Positions 38,323-51,100 of a stretch of DNA of 64,000 nt are shown piece by piece. The stretch's first letter is position 1, and every line of letters starts with the position of its first letter. Source of the DNA: Mangifera indica (taxonomy: Eukaryota; Streptophyta; Magnoliopsida; Sapindales; Anacardiaceae); assembly GCF_011075055.1 (NCBI RefSeq), contig NC_058137.1, forward strand, positions 3,162,001 to 3,226,000, given 5' to 3'. The translations under genes were made by a program, and so were the position numbers. The notes under the pieces were generated by a model. That model had not been told where the DNA came from. It made no database searches and saw only the letters and a program-made list of their open reading frames with translations.

Positions 38323-39660
38323 TGTCAAGTACACTGCAAAGAAATTCACAACCTCTATGATCAAACTCTTCTACAAGAAACGGAGGTAGATATATAGACA
38401 TCTTGAGCTTGAAACAGGATGGCAGATGAAATGAAAATACAGAAAAAGTGTTTAGTGGTGGGTTCCACTACATGTGATTCTTCATCAACTATCAGTTCAG
38501 TAGTACCCTCTTCTTCTGGCTCAATCTAGTTATTGCACTTGCCAAATATCGGTAAACCTGGGGTCTACAGAAACACTTTATAAGGATGAGAGGACCAAAA
38601 ACATGATAAAACATCTACTCTCCCATCACGCATTTACAAGGCAGTAACTATCAGTAGTTTCTGGTGCCATGAAGTTATTTTCATATAAACAACACTTTTG
38701 AGTAAAAGAGTGTGATGCAAGCACTTCCTTAAGAAAATATCCATCAAATACCATGTTCCTTCCCCGGATTTTAAGATTTGATTCTAGAGTTAAGATGAAC
38801 ACTTACTTTTCTCTTCTAACAAGCTTGCGGGTAATACTTCCCTCCTGGATAAACTTGAGTTACAGGTCCAGCTGATACGTCGATACAGTGCATCAAGGCA
38901 AGGAAGAAAATGAACGTGAATGTCCAGGATACTGAAAAGTAGCACATGATTTGATTGTCATACATGCTAAAAAATGTAGCAATTGCCAGAGATGGTCCAG
39001 TCCCTTGAAGGTCTCACAACCTAACAAGGTTTAAATCACATTTCGTTTGATTCTAACACCTGCAACAAAACAAACCAAATCCACAGTGTCTTATATGGAC
39101 GACTGGACAGCACGGTACAAGCATTTATAAACAGGTCATATGGATTGCTAAGATCAATCCGAACTCATTAGTTGTTGTCATGTTCATATATATCGTTTTA
39201 GTAAATGAAAAACAAATTACTACCCGTTATAGACTGCATATGGATGGTGTCTTAAATTTTACAATGTGATAGGACTGGTGAGTAGGGACCATGCATGTGG
39301 ATGCATTGTCCTACCATCTAACCATGTTTTTGATAACATGTGATATATTTTACTCTACAACCACTCTATGGGGTTAATTGCTGAAAATATTATCTACATG
39401 CGGACCATGTTTTTCATAAAATTCTCAAGATGTAAAGACCAACAACTATAGACAACAGAAGCCAGATATTGCTACCATTGCGGTATTAATTTCATTTCCA
39501 TCTGGGTACTTTTCATTTCAAATCCCAACTACATACCATTGTAAATCATCATCCTACAAAAATCTTTTGACAGATTGATATTCAATAGCAACACTTCAAC
39601 TAACTATGAAGAAGCTAGCACAACTTAACATACTGAAGGTTAAAATAAATTGCAAATCAT
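38323..39660. other. Intergenic DNA between SAUR member 4 and the SAUR pseudogene
   Basis: No coding unit was recognised on either strand. Confidence 0.35.
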
Positions 39661-40030
39661 TTGGGGTAAACAACATTAAAGCAGCCCTTGTTTTCAAGAA
39701 TCCTGTGGAGCTCACTGAGTCCACAAGAAATGGCATGAACTCCTGCCTGTTTAAACATGAATTCCTCCTTAGCCTGCTTTAATAACATCAAGAACAACAA
39801 AATGTCATTCCTTCATGTCCTCCGGAAAAGCCTCCAATGATGAACCAAAATCATCATCAACAGCAACAGCATTCACAAAATATTTTGATCTCCTTAGTAA
39901 TTTCGGGATAACTCTCACTAGTATCTTCCTAGCAAACCTCAGAATCATCAAAGCTCTACTTATTCTCATTAACCAGTATCTTCCTAGCAAACCTCAGAAT
40001 CATCAAAGCTCTACTTATTCTCATTATCTT
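39661..40030 (-). pseudogene. Broken SAUR gene (internal deletion and 55-bp tandem duplication)
   Basis: On the minus strand the start region encodes MRISRALMILRFARKILV and FVNAVAVDDDFGSSLEAF, a SAUR-like basic N-terminus. It then reaches HFVVL and jumps directly to LLKQAKEEFMFKQAGVHAIS and a SAUR-like tail (LSELHRILENKG). The core between HFVV and LLKQAEEEFGF, which holds the RF-V-EL-YL-NPEF block, is deleted, and a stop and a frame change lie at the junction. The 5' end also has a 52-bp direct repeat (39920-39971 and 39975-40026, period 55), which shifts frame by one base. It is therefore not functional. It continues the minus-strand SAUR series 1.7 kb beyond member 4. Confidence 0.8.
39920..40026. 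repeat. 52-bp direct tandem repeat, period 55
   Basis: Two apparently identical copies (39920-39971, 39975-40026) separated by three bases, within the 5' end of the SAUR pseudogene. Confidence 0.9.
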
Positions 40031-42435
40031 AGGTTAGGCAACAAATAGATAAGCTCAATAAGAGACTGCTAAGTTTTTTCTTGCTTAAATCGCCCTGCAG
40101 ACTCTAATTTATTTGGAAATTGAAAGATGTTAAAGAAGAAAAGGCATGACCAGATTTTTGAAAGAAGCAAATCAGACTCCTGCATGTGTTTGCACGATAT
40201 TCTACTCAGATGCATCACTTTCAAAGTTTCTATCTCAGTCTAGTGATTCATGTCAACACCTTCACCTTGGCACATCATAAGAGCTGCACCTTCACTGTAA
40301 TGTCAATTATCAGAAGGGTTCCAACTCACATGCCCATTGGACAACTAAAAAAAAATATACCTCTCCTCCATGTGGTCGCCCATAGATTACTGAGGTACTA
40401 GCAGACATCCATTCCACTGATTATGCATGTATGCTTCATGCAGTGCTACAATAATAGCACAAGAGAGGAAAGGACTAACAAGCCAGCAGATAATGAAGAA
40501 CCTCAGAATTTGGCCGAGTGCTAACTATGCAAGAAAAATGAAGAAAAAGCCATAGTAACATGGTACCTATATCTCCAATTTCTCATATTTGAATAGACAT
40601 AGCTGGTTGCGCAAAATATTTAGCAGTGTTTCATGGGTAAATTAGAAAGATGTATGCATGGATAATTAAATTTGAAAGGAAGATAGCAAGTTATAGGACA
40701 AGAAATATTAAAGCACAGACCATAACAATGCCCAACATAAAAAGAGGCATTTGATCAAAAATCACAAGACTTACACTAAACATAAACACCGAATATTCTC
40801 TGCAAAGCTTAACTAAAAAGCAAGAACCACTCATGTTGCCACTACCATAAGATTATAAAGTAATCAGCATAAGGGGAAACCAACAGGCAAGACCTGGATA
40901 AAATCAGTTATTTTATGGAGCTTATGGTTGACAATACGTAGTCCATATAAATACCTTTTAGGTCCAAACAAACTAAGAAACAATCACGATACACCACAAT
41001 ACTCATCCCAAGAATAGATTGACCGTTAGGTTTATTTCAAATCGCTCAACAATCCAGGGAAATAAGTTACTATTCCTATAATGAACTAACCCCAGCATCT
41101 TCCAATCAATGAGGTGGGCCAAATGCATACCAATTTTTTCTACAGACAGTGAGTTGAAGAAGCACATGCAACAGCCAGGTAAAGAATTAACAAATGCCCA
41201 TCCTTCAGGCCCACTTTCCGTACAGCAAAGCAATTCAAGGGCTGATGATGTGAGTCCTGAACTGCTACCTTCAACCTCAAAATAGAGAAAAAGCATAATT
41301 TGTAGAGGCCATGTCCCCTCAATTGGTTAGAACTAATAACTAGATATTAGCCCGTACCTGTTGATGTCAAACAGAAGCAAAAACTGAAAAAGAAGAGCCG
41401 TGTTGATGAACCACGATGAACACAAAAGCTGATAAAAGAAATCAGAAACCGTATATGATTCAACACCTCTTAGGAGTTCAAGGAGCTTGCATCATTACTG
41501 GCACTGGTTGATAAGCAACTAAATCATGCTATTGGATGAATCATAATTGCCAAAACCAAGATATTAGACACACATACAGAGTGCAAGTGTGTGCATGTAT
41601 CTGAAGTAGGATCTAAAAATAATTGAGTTGCACCGTCAACAATGAAGAATTAGGTGATGCATATTTTAAAAACATAGCAATCTTTAACAGGGTGAAATCC
41701 AGATACTGCTAAACTTTAATCTTTAACCGATTCCATAAACTAATTAAGCCAAAGAAACTCACTATTTGATCCACATTGTCTCAAAAATAAAAAACCTACA
41801 TATCACTTCATTTAACTCCAAATATCCAAGCCCCAAAATCTGCTTAACTTTTCGCCCAATTATTGATGTATTACGGAGAGTAAAAGACAAATTTCAACTA
41901 AGCTTCCCCTAGTAAGCTTCTAGAGGTAAAATCATTGCCTCATTCACCAAGTGCTAATAACTAAAAATTCTTCAAATTTTCTAGTGGTAAAATAATCTCA
42001 TACAAAAATAAGTCCCTAGGCTGGAATTAATAACATTGCACATGAGCATAAACTTAACTCAGTCAGATAACCAAAAGAGTTATATATTTTGCATATTCTT
42101 CAAATCCTCATCCAATGTCTCCGTATACTTATAGAAAAATCGTTACGTTGGTTCACTAGAGTTGCATTTGGTAAGAAAATCTCTGACTTGAATTCATTTC
42201 TAGCTATTTGGAAGCTTAATTGAAAAAGTGTTCGCGAAGAAAACAACATTGCAATCATATTCAAGAACTGGGTTTTATACCATTTATGTAACTAAATATC
42301 CAGTAGTAGAATAGTGATCAAAAGTACATCAGATATAACTCAATCCTCAATAGTGATTAAAGGATAACTTATATAGATATAAAAAAGATACATGACTAAA
42401 TTAGAAATAGGTAATAATCTCTTCACATAGATTGA
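40031..42435. other. Intergenic DNA downstream of the acylphosphatase gene
   Basis: Less AT-rich than other spacers. The minus-strand part nearest 42435 should be acylphosphatase 3' UTR. A 97-codon minus-strand frame at 41003-41296 was not recognised. No other support for a gene. Confidence 0.35.
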
Positions 42436-43240
42436 TCAAACAGTTGGTTTACGCTCAAACCCAGTGCCAGGATCATCACCGCTTGGAAACACCTCAAGCG
42501 CTGTAACAAGTGCATCGGGTGGGCCACAGCGGCACCTTTGCTCCATCTCCTGAACAGAATCAGGTTTGCCTGAAAACAGAGCTTCTACAGAACCATCCCT
42601 TCTGTTCCTCACCCAACCTTTCAACCCTAATTGTGTGGCGTTCTCAATAGTCCAGTTCCTATAAAACACACCCTGAACCCTCCCTTTCACCACAACCCTC
42701 ACCTGCACATCCCCAAAAAGACCAAAAACTGTAAATACACCACTTACATAGAATTTAGGTATAAAAGAATTATATAACTACAAAGGACAAGAGATACTAT
42801 CGATTATCCAAAATTGCACAGACTAAAACCAAAAGTTTAGCAATTCAACTAATCTAAGATTAAATTTAGCGTTTAATCCCTATCTATTGATAAAATTAGA
42901 AAACAAAGCCACAGACAGCAATAGAAGAATTGAAATGACTAAAATCATATGGAAAAGTAGAAAAATGGATACGCACCGTTTTAGCGGGTGGAGATTGAGG
43001 TGGGTCTGAACGTGGAGTTGTCATGGAGCGGAAAGGAGGAGAATGAAGTCTGAGCACAGAATAAAGAGAAGGATGAGAAAGAAAATTGGTAAGGCGAAGC
43101 GAATGAGGACGATGAAGAGAATAAGAGTAATAACAAGGGAAAACGGTGAGTCTATTAGAACAAAAAGCATCTCTTATGCTGCACTTGTTACCGGATATCA
43201 GGATTCTAGTTAATCTCTGTTGTGGGATTGTTAATGCCAT
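42436..43240 (-). CDS. Acylphosphatase with N-terminal extension, two exons
   Basis: Predicted 176 aa from exons 43240-42977 and 42702-42436, joined in phase 0 (AAAACG then GTGAGG). The second exon is a complete acylphosphatase domain: VRVVVKGRVQGVFYRNWTIE with the catalytic Arg of VFYR, then LGLKGWVRNRRDGSVEALFS with the catalytic Asn of GWVRN. The enzyme hydrolyses acyl phosphates to carboxylate and phosphate. The first exon adds 88 residues rich in Ser, Arg and Leu with few acidic residues, like an organelle presequence; an internal ATG (RSMTTPRSD) near residue 73 could give a shorter cytosolic form. Other plant acylphosphatases with such extensions exist. A decayed copy of exon 1 lies just upstream at 43690-43910. 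Confidence 0.9.
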
Positions 43241-43689
43241 TCGATTTCATTATTTTGACTCGGCTTTTCTAGATGGATTCTGTTTCTCTTTACTGTTCAC
43301 AGTCTTCTCAAACAAGATAATAATAATCTACTCTCAATACCTACCAATAATTTCTTTTAAAAAAAAAAAAAATTGTAGCTATTTATGCCTCAGAAGATTA
43401 CGTTTAAAGAAGAAACATATAGCATAAAATAAATTAAAACAAAATAAACAACACAAGATTTATTAGGGTCCCAAGTTTGACATAATTTATGAAGAAACAG
43501 TATTTGAAAACGAAAGTATAACTAAAGCTGAAAACGAAAGGTTAATAAATAATATAATATAGGAGCGATAATGAAAGAGCTAAAATTCTTAGGCTGATGA
43601 AATGTAAAAAAAAAAAAAAAAGGGTTTTGGGTCCAAAATTACAGCAATTTGACAAGCAAATAACCGATATAAATAAGTTGGTAGAGAAG

Positions 43690-43915
43690 TTTTTGAGATG
43701 GAAATTAACGTACCGTTTTGCTGGTGGAATTGGGGTGCTGATTATGTTATAATCGTGGTTTAATTCATGCAGGGCAAAGAAGATCGAAGAGGAGGTGAAC
43801 AAAGTCTGAACAAAAGGCAAAAAGGAGGATGAGAAAGAAGAAAACAAGGGCTACTCGAAAGAGTAAGATGAAGAGAATCAGAGCTATGATAGTTTGGAAG
43901 ATGAAGAAAGGAGAG
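43690..43915 (-). pseudogene. Decayed duplicate of acylphosphatase exon 1
   Basis: This stretch aligns by eye with 42965-43140: both contain ACCGTTTT(A/G)C(T/G)GGTGG, then GTCTGA(A)C, GGAGGATGAGAAAGAA and AGATGAAGAGAAT-type blocks in the same order. The minus-strand reading ends in IPPAKR then a perfect gtacgt donor, parallel to SPPAKT then gtgcgt in the real gene. No second exon follows within the gap to 43240, so only exon 1 was duplicated or retained. Confidence 0.65.
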
Positions 43916-44243
43916 CGAGATTCGCAGATTAGCATTTTGGCTTTTTCATAGCCATTGCATCACTTTCTCGACTGATAGACTCTATTTATCACAAAATTCA
44001 TACTCTTCCATGGATTTCTACAACCTTCTAGTGGCTTCAAACTATTATCGCTGTCAATCCACTGATTTGATGCATCACAAAGCACTTCCTATCCTTAAGT
44101 CTTATCTGGTGTTGGCATCCCTTCTATTTAAAAGGTTTCATTAATCAGCTAGCTATTAGAGCAGGAATTCCCTTGTGGCAAGTCTGGTGAAGAGCACATA
44201 TGGGCGGGCAACAAACAGGATTAACATTGGTTACTTTAAAAAT

Positions 44244-44908
44244 AAGGCCAAAAGACTTACTCCCACGTAAAGTTTGGTAAAATTTTAAATTTATATACAT
44301 ATATTAATTTTTAAAAATCTAAATATCAATTATTTTTTAAAAATTTACTAATATAAATAAAAATATTATTTAACTAAAAATATTTTTAAAAAATTAAAAA
44401 TTTATCATATTTTTTTATAATTTAAAAATCTAATAATTTCTTTTGTTTAAAATTTGAAAAGTGAATATTTTACCTTACAGCTTTTTTTATCACTAAAGAC
44501 AGTGAACTTTATCCTCTCCAATCACAATCTCTCTCTCTCTCTTTTGATCTTTTTCTTGGTTATCTCTGTTTGACGAAGGATAAATTGTCTTTGTCTTCAT
44601 CTTTCTTTGCGACAAAGACGATTTTTTTTTATTTTTGACAGAAATGAATAATAAAAAGATGGAGAGAGAAGTTAAAAGAGAGAAAACGTGATTGAAGATA
44701 GCAAAATTTGTCATTCTAGTGATTAAAAAAAAACTCTAATAAAAAATAATCACTTTTTAAATTTTAAATAAAAAATGTGATAAAATTTTAATTTTTTAAA
44801 TATTTTTATTTTTAATCTTAATAATATAATAGATATTTGAAATTTAAAAAAATTAATGGGTGTGAATTTGATAAGTCACCAAACCTTGGGTGGGAACCTT
44901 TGGCCTAA
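44244..44908. mobile_element. MITE-like inverted-repeat element, about 665 bp
   Basis: Left end AAGGCCAAAAGACTTACTCC at 44244 and right end with CCAAACCTTGGGTGGGAACC at about 44879, ending in TTTGGCCT, are inverted relatives. The interior is AT-rich with further inverted similarity. Its termini match those of the elements at 35725, 57873 and 58274. Confidence 0.6.
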
Positions 44909-45470
44909 AAATAAATGTGGTCAGGGAGGTTTTTGGGTTTGTCTTTATTTTTTTAATCTAAAGAATCAAACTTTGTTTGATGCTTGAAGGGACCAAAACT
45001 TATAAATTTTTATTGAAAAAATAAATTTATATTTAATCACATCAAAATGAGTCTTATCTTTAATATTATTAAAAATTAATGAGATAAATTTCTGTTTTAA
45101 TTAAAAAATAATTACTTAAATAATTCTTATCTAATATGTACAATTTACTGGGTTGTCATGGTCAATTTTAGACCTAACTTAGATAATTACAATCCATAAT
45201 AAAATTCAAATTAAACTCTTTCTCCAAATGGGAAATAAACCATTTAGAATAAGCAAAACTTTCAACTTAAAAATACTAAATAATAAAGAAAATTTGTCCA
45301 TGAGTTCCTTACTTAACCCGTATAATAAATTTAAACTTTCCACTTAGAAATGTCCACTATAAAAACAAATCTATTTGAATAGTTTTTACTTATTCCAGAT
45401 AAATTTTAGTTATTTTAAATGTATTTCATAATTTTATAGACATAAAATTAGGAAAAAATTATCAATAAAA

Positions 45471-45630
45471 TTATGTGTACCCACTTCGAGTACATAAATA
45501 TATACACATTTATATGTGTCATCATATGATTGAATGATTTTGAATTAAGAATAAAACAATAATCAATCATATGATGACACATATAAGTGTGTATATATTT
45601 ATGTACCCAAAGTGGGTACACATAATATTG
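45471..45630. mobile_element. Short MITE with inverted arms of about 64 bp
   Basis: The left arm (about 45471-45533) and right arm (about 45567-45630) are near-perfect inverse copies, from ATTATGTGTACCCACTT at the outside to CATCATATGATTGA at the inside, with a loop of about 30 bp. The single strand would form one long hairpin. Non-coding. Confidence 0.75.
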
Positions 45631-45923
45631 CTCAAAAAGTATAATTTGAAACTTTTAAGAAATGTAAATATCCACGTCAATATACAAATTGTACACATTA
45701 ATACACCAAAATGATCATGTCAATATTTTTAACAAAAAATAAAAATTACCATGTTATTTTTATTTAGTATTGTTATAAGTTATGCAATATCGAATACCTT
45801 TAATAAAAAATAAGGAAAACTTTGAATAAAAGTGATAGTAAGTTACCTCCTCTAAATTACCAAGTATACAAGTTTTCACCAATCTCAAGCCAATTCAATC
45901 CTAAGGAGTTCTCTAACACAAAA

Positions 45924-45952
45924 ACAATAATAATAATAATAATAATAATAAT
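45924..45952. repeat. (AAT)n microsatellite
   Basis: About nine uninterrupted AAT units, seen directly. Confidence 0.9.
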
Positions 45953-46102
45953 CTTATATTCAATTAAAGAAGGCATTAAGAATGTTTTGCCCTCAATAAC
46001 TAATTAGCTTAAATTTGAGCAAATTTACAACATTTTATTTACAGGCAACTTCTGAAATCTCTAAATAATTTTTAGTTCTTTCAATATTTGAATTTGTCAT
46101 AC

Positions 46103-47209
46103 TTACACAATAGAGCAATAAGCATTAGGGTTCTCATCATTGAACAACTGCGGACCACGCATTATATTAGCATTCATAAATGGCATATATCCTTCAGAAT
46201 TCTCTGGATATATATAATACGCATATCCATCATATAACTCCATCTTGGCATCACCATTGTTGTTGTCGTTACTGCCATCACAACCATTGGTATCACCACC
46301 CTCCTTTTCTTTGTTACCATCCTTATCGCCATAATTGACAATAACACCACCACCACCAATGACTTCTTTGTCTTTTTCGTCTGCATCGCCTACTTGGGAG
46401 GATTCTTTGTCCTTCTTACCATTGCTGATAACATCTTTATCAGTGTTACCTATTCTGAGAGGAGCCATTTGGGTCTTTACCACTTTCCTCTTTAGCTTTT
46501 CTCTAAGATGGCATATGAGTTCTTGCACATTCATTGTTCCCTTCACAGTAATTAAATGATTATCTATATTTGCTGAGACACTATTAACACCTGTAGGTTG
46601 ACAAAAACAGTTTTAATTATTTATTTATTAACTGGGTTAATTTTAAGAATCTCAATTAAGCTTAATAATTCATGTTTCGGAAGTCTAACCTTTGAACTTC
46701 AGGATGAACTTCTTGATCTTTTTACTGCAACCAAGACAGTGCAGGTCCATTTTCAAATCAACTGTAATCTGCATATACAATAATAAAAAAATAATAATTT
46801 TAGCTGGTCGTATGTTGTTGAACATGTCTTCCTCATCTTAAAAAATTAAGTTGACAGAAATATAATACTAACTAATTTCCATTTCTTCTTAACTGACTAC
46901 AACAACTACGTGCTCTGTGCCCATTCAATGATTAAGAGAATAAGAAAATAAAATCAAATAAAACCATACGTACTGAAAATGGAATAATCAATTTAGGAGC
47001 AATCACATGAAAAATTTTGTTCATACTCAAAATTTCACCAGCTTTCATCAGATCATATAAAACAAGAAAGAAAACTCATCGGCAGAGCTTTCAGATCAGA
47101 TAATATATGCATAGGGAAGAAGAAGAAGAAGATTTTCACTGACTTAATTTACCTCATCAGCCCTTTCCTCTTCCGTGTCCTGCGAAAATCTCTTAAAACG
47201 TAAAACCAT
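46103..47209 (-). CDS. Gene A: HMA-domain isoprenylated protein (HIPP type), three exons
   Basis: Predicted 207 aa from exons 47209-47153, 46768-46690 and 46590-46103, in phase. After a short leader (MVLRFKRFSQDTEEERADE) comes one HMA domain: ITVDLKMDLHCLGCSKKIKK with the CLGC metal-binding pair, then GVNSVSANIDNHLITVKGTM. The middle is a long charged low-complexity region (GDKDGNKEKEGGDTNGCDGS). The end, ENPNAYCSIV, is a CaaX box (CSIV) that predicts farnesylation and membrane attachment. HIPPs bind metals such as Cd, Cu or Zn, and some are targets of pathogen effectors; these are family properties. The leader is homologous to that of gene B next upstream. The intron position inside the HMA domain (after FKG) is shared with genes B, C and D. 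Confidence 0.88.
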
Positions 47210-48125
47210 TGTCGCTATATTCAGAAGCATACAAGGGAAGAACAAAATGGTCACATATACGAAACAGAGAGACCGAGATACTTGCGAGCTACATATATAC
47301 ATCATGCAATAAGTTGGAGCCAGCTTCGTTGTAGCAGCACTTGGGTGAATTGCGTAATTTCGTTGGCTTTTATTATGTCGTTTATGTGACTTTTGTCGTG
47401 AGAGACTTGCATGGAAGTGTCAAAAACATAATAAAAAAGACTGGACAGGCAACTTCGGAGAGACTGCTTAAAATCAGAAATCTTTGATCGTTTTCTACTT
47501 TGTATGGAACGAGTAATTTCCACAGAAGAAGGATGACCCAAAAATTTAAACCTTTATGAAAATGTTTTGGATTTAATATAAGAAAACACTTTATTGAGTC
47601 AATTTCTAGGAAACTTTAAAAAAAAATTTAGAGATAAATAATGATATCTGAATTGTAAATTAAATAATCAAAATCAAAACTAATAATCATTAATTTGAGT
47701 ATTTTCTTATTTGGGTGAGATTGTGAAAGCTTGTGGAAGTCAATCATCTTTATTTAAATCAATTGTAATCACTGATTAAAGGGCGGCGATACCACATATT
47801 TATTAGAATATTTCTGAAGTGAATTATATTTATAAGAAAATAAATAATAATTCTTTTTTTGATCTAGACGACTTGTTTTGATCTAGACGCTCTTTTTTAT
47901 TCAAATTGTTGATCTATTCACCACAAGCCAACTTTGAAAACCTTAATCCAAACTAAGAATGATTAACAGTTAAAACCTCAGCTTTTCCTTGTATCAGGAT
48001 GATACAAAATTTAATTTCTTGAATTGCAGTCTATGTATCCTATATATTCAATAAAGTCTTGCAAAGAAAATACACAATAAAAAAAATTCGAGATTACTTG
48101 TGAAGTGTAGAGCTTCTTCCCTGAT
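47210..48125. other. Spacer between HMA genes A and B
   Basis: Should contain the promoter of gene A and the 3' UTR of gene B. A minus-strand 79-codon open frame at 47302-47541 is not recognised. Confidence 0.35.
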
Positions 48126-51100
48126 TCAGATGATAGAACATGAATGAGGATTCTCATCACTGAACATTTGAAGAGAATCGTTTGAGTATCTCACAGAAGG
48201 AGCCCCGCGCCAATAACCATACGCATCATCATCAACTGTATAGTACATTCCTGGATTTAACTTGATTATTGAACTACCATTCTCCTCTCTGTTGCCACCT
48301 CCATCCCCGTATCTTTTACCACCAATAGCATTAGATGTTTTGGATTCCATCTCTGCCTTACTGTCTCTGTTTTTCCTATTTTTGACGTCACCATTTTTAT
48401 CCTTATCTGGTTCATTGATACTAGCACTGCCTATGTGTTTCTCATTAATACCAGCGATGCTTCCAATTTTCTCATTGGCAGTGCCAGTATCTTGGTGTTT
48501 CTCACTGACTGCAGTGCCTTGGTTTCTCTTGTTGATAGGAGCAGCATCTTTGTCCTTCTTGTCAATGTCGCCGGCATGATTCTCTTTCTTTTTGGTCGTG
48601 CCATTGCCTTTCTTGACCGGAACCTTGACCTCAGTGGGAATCACTATCTCTACATCCTTATTGAGCTCAGTTTTGATATAAGATCTGAGTTCTGTCAAGT
48701 CCACCTTGCCCTTTACTTCCACCAGATCCTTGTCTACATTAATAGCCACAATGTCTAATCCTGTACATTAAATTATTCTTAGCTAATCTTATACTAATAT
48801 GCCATTTGATAAAATAATTTTTTTCCCCTGCAACGCAATCTCATCAGCATTTTAACATTCATACAAAGTAATAAATTTTCTTGTAGTTTCATATCTCACC
48901 TTTGGTCTTCAAGTTCTTGCAAAGTTTCTGATTGCAAGAATCACAGCACAATTTGATCTTCAAAACTGTTACCCTCTAAACCACCAATAATAAAAATATA
49001 ATTAGTCCAAAAATCCTATCTAATTGAACAAGATCTTAAAGTTAACAAAGCCATGTTACGCTTGATGCATCGTGTCCATTAGGTTCAATTGTCTGACTCA
49101 ACAGGGGAGAGAGGTACACAGAGAAGATCAAATCTAATTTGGTGTTCATATCTATGGCAGTAACAGGAGCTAAAATCCCCGAGAAATAAAACAAATGGTA
49201 CTATCCTGAGTTACTCTGGCTAGCAAAAGAGACAATGATAACATAAAACACTGCTGCATCAGCAACAGTACGTTCTTTTTCACTTAGCTTAAGGGATACA
49301 ATATACTCTTAACAATTTCCATAGAAGTAAATAAGATAATCAAGTGAACTCGAATTGATATGAAAGAATAACAGATGACAAGAAGCAAGAATAGGGCATA
49401 TCAGATAATGGCTAACTTTACACACAAGCTAGCAAGACTCAACTCAAGTTTTATTACCTCTTCAGTTTTTTTGTTGACTATATCATTCTTATGTACTCTC
49501 TTTGTTTGCTTCTTCAATTTTGCTTCAGTGCCCTTATTCTCATCTCTATCACCTTCTGTCTCAGCTAAAGGGAGGATAAGTTTTACTTTCTTCTTCGTTT
49601 CACGCTCAACCGTCTCTTTAACTTTGAAGGGATCTACCTTTCCCGTCACCTCTAGTCTCACAGAGTTACAATCTCCCTTTACCTTGTCTACTCCTGCACC
49701 AGTCATCCCATTGCTCAATTACTATTGCATTTGTAAAAAGAGCTTAAAGTGCACATTCAAATACTCAAGGGCAGGCAAAAAACATAACAAAGCTAATTAA
49801 AGGGAGAATTCAAAAGGAAACGAGACATCTAAGAGCATATGTTACATCCATATACTACTAAATCCACAATTCATGAAGAATTCATGAACAGGCATATCAT
49901 CCTCAACTGTTAAGAACACCACACACTGTAGCAGAACTATTAAATTTCATCTCTATACAGTATGGTCGAGGCAAATTTCAACGTACTAAGTATTGGTAAA
50001 CTAATGCTGCAAGTCAAGGCCAGCTACTGTAAAACTTGATGAAAAAGGGAGTTCATGAATAAAGCAAACAAAAATGAATGTGTGCTCAATTACTGCTCTG
50101 GAACTCAAAGAATAATTCAGTTTAGATAGCACATCATTTTTATTCAAAAAGTTGAATCCCTCTTGGTCAGTGTCACTTACCATCAATTTGTTTAACAAAT
50201 TGTTCCAATTCATTGACATAGACAGAGCTATTCATAATCAATATGAAACTGATTATTTGATTGGCTCTGTTGCTGCCATTCACCTTCTGGCCTTCACTTT
50301 TTTGGGCATTGTTCTGCAATGATAAAAGAAACATAAATTATTTCTTTTTTCATAAAGTTGAAGATAACTCTGATTACTCCAAGAATTGTTAAAAGAAAGC
50401 AGAAGTCAACTGGGTAATTGAAAAAGATTTGAGCAATTGTTCTAGATTTGCTTTCTGCACTATTAAATCCAAGTGCAGTTGCTAAGTCAAAGACAATCCA
50501 AATACAACATAATAAAAGTAGACAAAATGCAACCCAAATGGGCAATGTTTTGGCAAGAACAAGGCAAATCACAACAAGATTGTTGTTTTTTTTGGTAGCC
50601 ACAAAACGCCTTAAGTGGATTTGCATGCGCTGACCACATAATCCAGATTCTTTAAATTGTGAAAATCGAGTATTCATAGTACTTGTATACATAAATGATT
50701 ATGCAGAAATAGGATTTCCAAGAAAACTAGAATTTCTGCATGTGGAAACAAATAAAGACTAGCTGATTGCCCAGTAAGTGCTACTGAAAACAAGCAATCA
50801 AAACTGAAAATCAAAAACTAAGCATGCTTTATGTTGTGAAAACTATTTCCCTTAAATTTAAATGATAAAATCACTTACCGGAGTTTATTTACGAATTGAC
50901 CAGTCGACCTCAATCAGTTGAGGAAAAAAATACAAACCTAAAATCCCTGAGAACCTGTGATTTTTCTTATCTGGATGCGTTGTTTGGGTGATTAAACAAC
51001 AACCACAAACAAGCAGATTAAAAAATAAAGAAGAAACGGGTAGGAATGATTGTTACCTGAGAAGGGTTTTTGTTTTTCTTGGAGTTTAAGGGCATTTCAA

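Larger units (their letters stand above)
43241..46102. other. AT-rich intergenic DNA with two inverted-repeat elements
   Basis: Apart from the exon-1 relic and the inverted-repeat elements listed separately, no gene was recognised. A (CT)n-rich stretch lies near 44528-44542. Confidence 0.4.

Noticed and set aside
41003..41296. 97-codon minus-strand frame
   Set aside because: No ATG with good context that gives a recognisable protein; probably untranslated or intergenic sequence.
48262..48758. Leu/Ser-rich plus-strand frames of about 105 codons
   Set aside because: Antisense to the last exon of HMA gene B; composition follows from the Lys/Asp-rich sense strand.
50294..50692. 132-codon minus-strand frame, partly conserved at 52571-52780
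   Set aside because: It overlaps the start of exon 2 and intron 1 of gene B; conservation is explained by duplication of the whole block, and the second copy is broken.
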